Shown in pieces: positions 23,215 to 28,227 of a stretch of 28,227 bases of DNA. The notes beneath the pieces were generated by a model. It saw nothing but the letters and a program-made list of their open reading frames with translations. It ran no database searches and had not been told where the DNA came from. Source of the stretch: DASQFD01 sp035633255. Its GTDB lineage: Bacteria > Actinomycetota > Actinomycetes > Actinomycetales > Dermatophilaceae. A program made the translations under genes and the position numbers. How positions within the stretch are numbered: position 1 is the first letter of the stretch; each line of letters starts with the position of its first letter. Where the stretch lies: contig DASQFD010000091.1 in the NCBI GenBank assembly GCA_035633255.1, positions 1 through 28,227 on the forward strand. The letters run 5' to 3'.

Positions 23215-23666
23215 GACGGTCCGGGCCCGGAGAAGGTGACGCCGTGACGTCCTGCGACCTCGAGGACGAGCGGGACGACGTCCTCGAGCGGTCGCCCGTG
23301 GGGGACGTGCCGGTCCAGGTCGGCGAAGAACGCACCCATGGCGTCGGTGAGGGTGAAGACGAGGAACCCCAGAGACGGGCTGAGCGGCGAGAGGGTGTGC
23401 AGGGCGTACGGGGGCACGGTCAGCGACGAGCCGGGTCCCAGCTCGTACCCGGTGTCGTCGACGTGCGCGCCCATCCGTCCGTGCAGCACGTAGTAGGCCT
23501 CGAGCCAGGCGTGCCGGTGTGGTGGCACGGTGTGCCCCCTCGGCACGTCGATCTCGAACAGCTCGTAGAGCCCCTCGGTCTCGGCCGCACCGATCTTGAC
23601 GGTGTGGACCGCGTCGAGGGCCGCGAGCTGGGTCCCCTGACCAGAGGCGCTGTGGTGAGGCAGCAT
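23211..23666 (-). CDS. Cupin-domain protein
   Basis: A 151-residue small beta-barrel protein. Cupin motif 1 is PPHRHAWLEAYYVLHGRMGAHV (split here as PPHRHAWLEAYYVL and HGRMGAHV), with His and Glu in metal-ligand positions. The second motif PGSSLTVPPYALHTLSPLS supplies the last His. It may bind a metal and a small ligand, as a sensor or enzyme. The ATG at 23666 has a GGAGGG ribosome site at good spacing; the frame extends 15 codons upstream without one. It leads a two-gene operon with the DUF1304-like gene and is divergent from the LuxR-type regulator, with twin palindromes between. Confidence 0.85.
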   Translation of the reverse strand: MLPHHSASGQGTQLAALDAVHTVKIGAAETEGLYELFEIDVPRGHTVPPHRHAWLEAYYVLHGRMGAHVDDTGYELGPGSSLTVPPYALHTLSPLSPSLGFLVFTLTDAMGAFFADLDRHVPHGRPLEDVVPLVLEVAGRHGVTFSGPGPS

Positions 23667-23723
23667 TCGCGTTCCCTCCCGATCGGCCGGCCCGCGTGCC
23701 GGGCGAGGCACGCTGTCCTGCGG

Positions 23724-23729
23724 ACGCTA
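23724..23729 (-). promoter_or_regulatory. Predicted -10 (TAGCGT) for the cupin operon
   Basis: On the minus strand TAGCGT fits TANNNT. A start about 7 nt downstream (near 23717) would put the centre of the proximal palindrome (23752-23769) at about -43, the usual place for an activator. Confidence 0.4.
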
Positions 23730-23751
23730 GGCCGGTCGACCGGTGCCGCCC

Positions 23752-23769
23752 ATCCCCCGACCAGGGGTT
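23752..23769. promoter_or_regulatory. Candidate LuxR-type operator 1
   Basis: ATCCCC-CGACCA-GGGGTT is an 18-bp imperfect palindrome sharing ATCCCC-N6-GGGG with operator 2. Its start is 34 bp from the start of the second copy. It is the copy nearer the cupin operon. Confidence 0.6.
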
Positions 23770-23785
23770 CCGTCCGGGTCGGGTC

Positions 23786-23803
23786 ATCCCCGGATCAGGG
23801 GAT
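23786..23803. promoter_or_regulatory. Candidate LuxR-type operator 2
   Basis: ATCCCC-GGATCA-GGGGAT has perfect 6-bp arms. Its centre lies about 42 bp upstream of the predicted leaderless start of the regulator gene and its edge abuts the -35-like TTGCGC. Confidence 0.65.
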
Positions 23804-23830
23804 TGCGCAGCCGTGACGCGGCCGGATACT
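23803..23830 (+). promoter_or_regulatory. Predicted promoter of the GAF-LuxR gene, leaderless
   Basis: TTGCGC (23803-23808), a 16-bp spacer and GATACT (23825-23830), which ends exactly 6 nt before ATG 23837. GATACT departs from TANNNT at the first base. Confidence 0.45.
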
Positions 23831-23836
23831 GGCCCC

Positions 23837-24874
23837 ATGTGGGAGGTGCGAGCCCAGCGTGCCCAGCGCGAGATCGCCGCGCTGGCCACCAGCGGGCTGG
23901 ACCTGGCCGAGCTGCACGCGGCGGTGCTCGCCGTCGTGCACCGCACCGTGCCGTTCCCGCAGGCGTGCTGGGCCGCGGTCGACCCGAGCACCATGCTCAT
24001 GACGTCGGTCACGAACTGGCCCCCGTGGCCGGTGCCCGAGGAGTATGCCCTGCGCTTCGCCGAGAGCGAGTACGCAGGGTCGGAGCCGAACCCGTTCACT
24101 CAGCTGTCGCGGCGATCCCGGCCCGTGACCCGCCTGTCCGATGCGCCGCACCGGGAGACGGTCCGCAGCGTCCGGCTCAACGACCTCCTTCGGCCCCAGG
24201 GTCTGGAGCACGAGCTGCGCGCGGTGTTCCTCGTCGACGGGTTCCCGTGGGCGGTCGGCACGCTCTTCCGCGAGCCGGGCCCGGACTTCAGCGAGCGTGA
24301 GGTGGAGTTCCTCGCGGCCGTCGCCGAGACCGTCGCCGGCGCCACCCGGGTCGCGCTGCGCGAGCCCGGCCGCGCCGCCGGGGTCGGTGGCGGACCGGTG
24401 ATCGTGCTGGTGGGCCCGCACGGCGAGCTGCGAGCCGCCACCCGCGCGGCCGAGTCCTGGCTCGCCGACACGGAGGCCGCGGCACCGGGCCGGTTCGCCA
24501 TGACCCTGTATGCCGTCGCTGCCAGCGCGGGCGCCGCCCCCGCGGGCACGGCGCGGACCAGGATGCGCGACGGCGCCGGGAACTGGGTAGTCCTCCAGGC
24601 CAGCCGCCTCATCGCCGGCGACGCACCCGAGCAGCTGGTGGTGACGGTCGAGCCCGCCACGACCGCGGAGCTGGTGCACCTGCTGCTCGCCGCCTACGGG
24701 GCCACCGCCCGAGAGGGCGACGTCTGCCTGGAGGTGCTGGCCGGACGGAGCACCCAGGAGGTCGCCGACCGCCTGTTCATCTCGCCGCACACCGTGCACG
24801 ACCACCTCAAGGCACTGTTCCTCAAGGTGGGCGTCCGCAGCCGGGGCGAGCTGGTGGCCAGGCTCCAGGGCTGA
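23837..24874 (+). CDS. LuxR-family transcriptional regulator with GAF-like sensor domain
   Basis: A 345-residue regulator. Residues to about 175 form a GAF-like sensor (ALATSGLDLAELHAAVLAVV near the start, FSEREVEFLAAVAETVAGAT near its end). A middle PAS-like stretch follows, and then the C-terminal LuxR helix-turn-helix EVLAGRSTQEVADRLFISPH with TVHDHLKALFLKVGVRSRGE. There is no receiver-domain Asp pattern, so it should sense a ligand directly. It is divergent from the cupin-DUF1304 operon; the palindromes at 23752-23803 are the likely binding sites. I chose ATG 23837 because of the -10-like hexamer 6 nt upstream; a GTG at 23813 is an alternative. Two GTATGCC copies lie within the gene. Confidence 0.85.
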   Translation: MWEVRAQRAQREIAALATSGLDLAELHAAVLAVVHRTVPFPQACWAAVDPSTMLMTSVTNWPPWPVPEEYALRFAESEYAGSEPNPFTQLSRRSRPVTRLSDAPHRETVRSVRLNDLLRPQGLEHELRAVFLVDGFPWAVGTLFREPGPDFSEREVEFLAAVAETVAGATRVALREPGRAAGVGGGPVIVLVGPHGELRAATRAAESWLADTEAAAPGRFAMTLYAVAASAGAAPAGTARTRMRDGAGNWVVLQASRLIAGDAPEQLVVTVEPATTAELVHLLLAAYGATAREGDVCLEVLAGRSTQEVADRLFISPHTVHDHLKALFLKVGVRSRGELVARLQG

Positions 24875-25024
24875 GCAACGCACCGGGGCCAGGTCGGTGA
24901 CCAGGCCACCAGCGGCTGGGCACCGTGCCTCCGGCACCGGCATACCGAAGGCGCCTCGATCCGGGGGCCCGGCTCCGCGGCATAAGGGCCGCTGGCCGGC
25001 ACCGCGCGGCGGCGGCCCCATCAC

Positions 25025-25041
25025 GTCGCCAGTGCGGCGAC
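25025..25041 (-). terminator. Weak hairpin after hflX
   Basis: GTCGCC (25025-25030) pairs with GGCGAC (25036-25041) around AGTGC, 24 bp beyond the hflX stop on the minus strand. The rest of the 190-bp gap 24875-25064 shows one GGCATAC (24939) and nothing else I can name. Confidence 0.3.
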
Positions 25042-25064
25042 ACGCGCCGCCCTCGCGGCCGCCG

Positions 25065-26543
25065 TCAGGAGCGGTATGCCGTCAGCTCACCGGCGAGGTC
25101 GGCGTTCACCCGGCCGGTCAGCCGGGTGCCCTCGGCGATGTGGTCGCTGGTGAGCACCTCACCCTCGGCGTGCATGCGGCTGACCAGGTCGCCGCGGTCG
25201 TAGGGCACGAGGACGTCGACGGCGATGTCCGGCTGCGGCAGCTCGGTGGCGATGAGCTCGCGCAGCTCCTCGACCCCCTCGCCGGTCCGCGCGGACACGG
25301 CGATGCAGTGCTTCTCGTGCCGGCGGATCCGGTCGAGCACCTCGGGGTCGGCGACGTCGGCCTTGTTGACGACCACCACCTCCTTGACGTCCGCGGCGTC
25401 GACGTCGGCGAGCACCGCCCGCACCGCGCTGATCTGCCCCTCGGGGTCGGGGTGCGAGCCGTCGACCACGTGCAGCAGCAGGTCGGATTCGGCGACCTCC
25501 TCCAGGGTGGAGCGGAACGCCTCGACCAGCTGGTGCGGCAGCGCCCGGACGAAGCCGACGGTGTCGGTCAGGGTGTACTCGCGCCCGTCGGCGGTCTCGG
25601 CGCGGCGCACCGTCGGGTCGAGGGTGGCGAACAGCGAGTTCTGCACGAGCACCCCGGCACCGGTGAGCCGGTTGAGCAGGGAGGACTTGCCGGCGTTGGT
25701 GTAGCCCGCGATCGCGACGCTCGGGATGCCCTGGGCGTGCCGGCTGCCGCGCATGGTGTCGCGGTGGGTCTTCATGCCGGTGATGTCCCGCTTCAGCCTG
25801 GCGACGCGGGTGTTGATCCGCCGCCGGTCGAGCTCGATCTTGGTCTCACCCGGTCCGCGCGACCCCATCCCCTGACCGCCGGCGGCCTGCCCACCGGCCT
25901 GCCGGGACATCGACTCACCCCAGCCACGCAGCCGCGGCAGGAGGTACTGCAGCTGGGCCAGCTCGACCTGGGCCTTGCCCTCCTTGCTCTTGGCGTGCTG
26001 GGCGAAGATGTCGAGGATCAGGGCCGTCCGGTCGATCACCTTGACCTGCACGACGTCCTCGAGCGCGCGGCGCTGGCTCGGGCCGAGCTCGCTGTCGCAG
26101 ATGACCGTGTCGGCGCCCTCGGCGACCACGAGGTCGCGCAGCTCCTGGGCCTTGCCCTTGCCGAGGTAGGTGGCGGCGTCCGGGCGCGCGCGCCGCTGGA
26201 CCACGCCGTCGAGCACCACCGCACCGGCGGTCTCCGCGAGCGCCGCCAGCTCCCGCAGCGAGTTCTCCGCGTCCAGGAGGCTGCCCTCGGACCACACGCT
26301 GGCCAGCACCACTCGCTCGAGGCGCAGCTGGCGGTACTCGACCTCGGTGACGTCCTCGAGCTCGGTGGACAGCCCCGGGACCCGCCGCAGGGCGGCCCGT
26401 TCCTCACGGTCGAGCTGGTCGCCGTCCAGCGGTGCCAGGTGCTCGGTGTCGCCGGGCAGGCGGATGTCGGAGTCGGTGGTCTGCTCGGCGAGCGCCTCGG
26501 CGCGGGCGGCGAGCACGTCGTGTCGTGTCGTCATCTCAGTCAT
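25065..26543 (-). CDS. hflX: GTPase HflX
   Basis: Ribosome-associated GTPase of 492 residues that binds and splits stalled or stressed 70S ribosomes. The N-terminal HflX domain shows AATYLGKGKAQEL, VICDSELGPSQRRALED and DRTALILDIFAQHAKSKEGK, then AQVELAQLQYLLPRLRGWG. A Gly-rich loop (GGQAAGGQGMGSRGPGETKI) leads to the GTPase domain with G1 GYTNAGKSS (280-288), G3 DTVGFVRALP and G4 NKAD. The first ATG at 26543 is used; a second Met at residue 4 is possible. It is divergent from the methyltransferase gene with a 72-78-bp gap. Confidence 0.96.
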   Translation of the reverse strand: MTEMTTRHDVLAARAEALAEQTTDSDIRLPGDTEHLAPLDGDQLDREERAALRRVPGLSTELEDVTEVEYRQLRLERVVLASVWSEGSLLDAENSLRELAALAETAGAVVLDGVVQRRARPDAATYLGKGKAQELRDLVVAEGADTVICDSELGPSQRRALEDVVQVKVIDRTALILDIFAQHAKSKEGKAQVELAQLQYLLPRLRGWGESMSRQAGGQAAGGQGMGSRGPGETKIELDRRRINTRVARLKRDITGMKTHRDTMRGSRHAQGIPSVAIAGYTNAGKSSLLNRLTGAGVLVQNSLFATLDPTVRRAETADGREYTLTDTVGFVRALPHQLVEAFRSTLEEVAESDLLLHVVDGSHPDPEGQISAVRAVLADVDAADVKEVVVVNKADVADPEVLDRIRRHEKHCIAVSARTGEGVEELRELIATELPQPDIAVDVLVPYDRGDLVSRMHAEGEVLTSDHIAEGTRLTGRVNADLAGELTAYRS

Positions 26544-26609
26544 AGGCTCTCACCCGTCAACGGCGGGAGCCACGGAAATACTCCCCGCCTCGTGAGGGGC
26601 CGGTCGCCG

Positions 26610-26615
26610 TAGGTT
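26610..26615 (+). promoter_or_regulatory. Predicted -10 (TAGGTT) of a leaderless methyltransferase transcript
   Basis: TAGGTT fits TANNNT and ends exactly 6 nt before the GTG at 26622, favouring that start over the GTG at 26616, which would directly abut the hexamer. Confidence 0.5.
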
Positions 26616-26621
26616 GTGCCC

Positions 26622-27248
26622 GTGGAGCAGCACGCCGCCGGCACCGAGCACTACTTCACGGCCGCCCCGGCCAGCGCCGACGAGCGCCGGCGGGTGCGCG
26701 TGCGCCTCGCCGGGCGCGAGCTCGAGGTCGAGGTGGCGCCCGGCATCTTCTCCCCCGGTGGCGTGGACAGGGGCACCGCGGTCCTGCTCGCCTCGGTCCC
26801 CGACCCCCCGCCCCACGGCACCCTGCTCGACCTGGGCTGCGGCTGGGGGCCGCTGGCGCTGACCCTGGCGCTGCGCTCCCCGGCCGCCACCGTGTATGCC
26901 GTGGACGTCAACGAGCGCGCCGTCGACCTCACGGCGGTCAACGCCTCCGCGCTGGGGCTGGGCGCGGTGCGCGCGAGCGGGCCGGACGGCATACCCGAGT
27001 CGGTGCGCTTCGACCGGATCTGGTCCAACCCCCCGGTGCGCGTGGGCAAGGCGGCACTGCACGACCTGCTGCTCACCTGGCTGCCCCGCCTGGCCGCCGG
27101 TGGCGTGGCCCACCTCGTGGTCGCCAAGAACCTCGGGGCCGACAGCCTGGCGGGCTGGCTGCCCGGGGCGCTGGGAGAGGGGTATGCCGTGCGCCGGCTG
27201 TCGACGTCCGGCGGCTTCCGGGTGCTGGAGGTCGCCCGGGAGGGCTGA
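26622..27248 (+). CDS. Class I SAM-dependent methyltransferase (RsmC-like)
   Basis: A 208-residue methyltransferase. Motif I is LLDLGCGWGPLALTLA, followed by VYAVDVNERAVDLTAVNA (acidic loop binding the SAM ribose) and the catalytic WSNPPVRVGK, an NPP motif typical of N-methyltransferases acting on RNA bases or protein Gln. The N-terminal HYFTAAPASADERRRVRVRL and FSPGGVDRGTAVLL resemble the C-terminal domain of RsmC, the 16S rRNA guanine-N2 methyltransferase; here the domain stands alone, as in many actinobacteria. The exact target is not provable. It ends 7 bp from the convergent dapF stop. Three motif copies (26894, 26988, 27182) lie inside it, one forcing an ATA codon. Confidence 0.85.
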   Translation: MEQHAAGTEHYFTAAPASADERRRVRVRLAGRELEVEVAPGIFSPGGVDRGTAVLLASVPDPPPHGTLLDLGCGWGPLALTLALRSPAATVYAVDVNERAVDLTAVNASALGLGAVRASGPDGIPESVRFDRIWSNPPVRVGKAALHDLLLTWLPRLAAGGVAHLVVAKNLGADSLAGWLPGALGEGYAVRRLSTSGGFRVLEVAREG

Positions 27249-27255
27249 CCCACCC

Positions 27256-28170
27256 TCAGTCGGCCAGCGTGGGTGGGCCCTCCAGCGCGCCCAGGTGGAT
27301 CGTGCCGTCGGCGACGAGGACGGCGGGCCCGGCGAGCTCGACCCGGTCACAAGGGAGCGGGCGGACCCGGAGCCGCCCACCGGGGACGTCGACCGTCCAC
27401 TGTCCGGACGTGGTGTCGGCGCCGGCCCAGAAGGCGGTGGCGAGCGCGGCGGCGCAGACGCCGGTGCCGCAGGACCGGGTCTCGCCGACGCCGCGCTCGT
27501 GCACGCGCAGGGCCAGGTGGCCGGGGCCGAGCGGGCGCACCACCTCGACGTTGGTGCCGTGCGGCGGCAGCGGGTGGACCACGGGAGCGCGGGAGAGGTC
27601 GAGCGCGCCGAGGTCGACGCTCTCGGGCAGCGCGACCACGGTGTGCGGGTTGCCGAGGTCGAGGCTGAGCGCCGAGAAGGGGTCACCCTGACCGCCGTCA
27701 AGGTGCACGAGGCTGTCGAAGCCCTCCGCGTGGGCGCGCTCCGGGTCGGCCAGCCGCCACGGGCCGAGGTCGACGGCGAACTCCCCCCCGCCCTCGACCC
27801 GGACCTGCTTGGGCCCCGCGCGGGTGGCGAGGGCGAAGGAGTCCCCCCGCTCCAGCCCCTCCCGCAGCAGGTAGGCGGCGAGCACGCGGGCGCCGTTGCC
27901 GCACATCTCGCTGAGCGAGCCGTCGGCGTTGCGGTAGTCCATGAACCAGCGGGCCTCGCCGGCCTGGGCGCGCACCGCGGGCTCCTGCGCGGCCGCGGTC
28001 GGCACCACCCGGATCACCCCGTCGGCGCCGATGCCGGCACGGCGGTCGGCGATGCGGGCGACGGCTGCGGCCGGGAGGTCGAGGACGCCGTCGAGGTCGG
28101 GGAGCAGGACGAAGTCGTTCTCCGTCCCGTGCCCCTTGGTGAACGCGGTCTCGTCAGCCACGTGGATCAT
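27256..28170 (-). CDS. dapF: Diaminopimelate epimerase
   Basis: Converts LL- to meso-diaminopimelate for lysine and peptidoglycan synthesis, without a cofactor, using a cysteine pair. Both are visible: Cys90 in SEMCGNGAR and Cys234 in RSCGTGVCAA. Other family segments are TKGHGTENDFVLL near the N-terminus, RRAGIGADGVI, MDYRNADGS and LGNPHTVV. At 304 residues it is slightly long, with a few inserted acidic and Gly-rich stretches. It starts at ATG 28170. The remaining 57 bases to the window end are GC-rich with no feature I can identify. Confidence 0.96.
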   Translation of the reverse strand: MIHVADETAFTKGHGTENDFVLLPDLDGVLDLPAAAVARIADRRAGIGADGVIRVVPTAAAQEPAVRAQAGEARWFMDYRNADGSLSEMCGNGARVLAAYLLREGLERGDSFALATRAGPKQVRVEGGGEFAVDLGPWRLADPERAHAEGFDSLVHLDGGQGDPFSALSLDLGNPHTVVALPESVDLGALDLSRAPVVHPLPPHGTNVEVVRPLGPGHLALRVHERGVGETRSCGTGVCAAALATAFWAGADTTSGQWTVDVPGGRLRVRPLPCDRVELAGPAVLVADGTIHLGALEGPPTLAD

Positions 28171-28227
28171 TGTCGCCGACGGGCCGCGCCTGGCCGGGCC
28201 GGGCGGGCGGGCCGCACCGGCCGCGCC

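Noticed and set aside
23667..24099. Longer upstream extension of the cupin/DUF1304 minus-strand frames and of the LuxR plus-strand frame
   Set aside because: The extensions cross the divergent promoter region, lack family similarity, and the chosen starts have either a ribosome site or a well-placed -10.

Overview
This is a 28.2 kb piece of a very GC-rich chromosome (I estimate mid-70s percent by eye). GTG starts, 4-nt start/stop overlaps, an IdeR/DtxR-type iron box, a DUF3516 helicase, an F420-type (DDN-family) nitroreductase and leaderless-style promoters all point to an actinobacterium. The gene set resembles Micrococcales such as Intrasporangiaceae, but that placement is an impression and was not tested. 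No rRNA, tRNA, CRISPR array, transposase or phage gene was seen.

Layout. Positions 1-3828 hold an iron-type ABC importer operon on the minus strand (binding lipoprotein, fused permease, ATPase running off the left edge) behind two overlapping iron boxes. A MazF/PemK-like gene diverges from it. rpsT and holA follow (4.5-6.1 kb), with a strong hairpin after rpsT and a 21-bp tandem repeat before it. Next come a small DUF4333-like gene, the two-subunit xanthine dehydrogenase xdhA-xdhB, a DinG-type helicase, a deazaflavin-dependent nitroreductase, formate-tetrahydrofolate ligase (fhs) and a DUF3516 DEAD/DEAH helicase preceded by a paired 26-bp repeat.

Positions 18.2-24.9 kb look accessory: a VOC protein, a propeller lipoprotein with a YceI protein, a phosphotransferase divergent from a MarR regulator, a frameshifted antibiotic-monooxygenase-type pseudogene, and a cupin-DUF1304 operon divergent from a GAF-LuxR regulator. 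The right end returns to core genes: hflX, a class I methyltransferase and dapF.

Two window-wide patterns stand out. First, the 7-mer GGCATAC/GTATGCC occurs 24 times, 12 in each orientation, in four codon contexts and between genes, and forces rare TAT, GCA and ATA codons. Only one copy lies between 17.71 and 24.04 kb, the accessory block. It behaves like a genome-wide DNA-level signature comparable to cyanobacterial HIP1 or to DNA uptake sequences. Second, at least five genes have a TANNNT hexamer 6-7 nt before the start codon, and a sixth has a close variant, implying leaderless mRNAs. In the LuxR divergon, two palindromes lie about 43 bp from the two predicted transcription starts, which suggests a self-activated regulatory unit.
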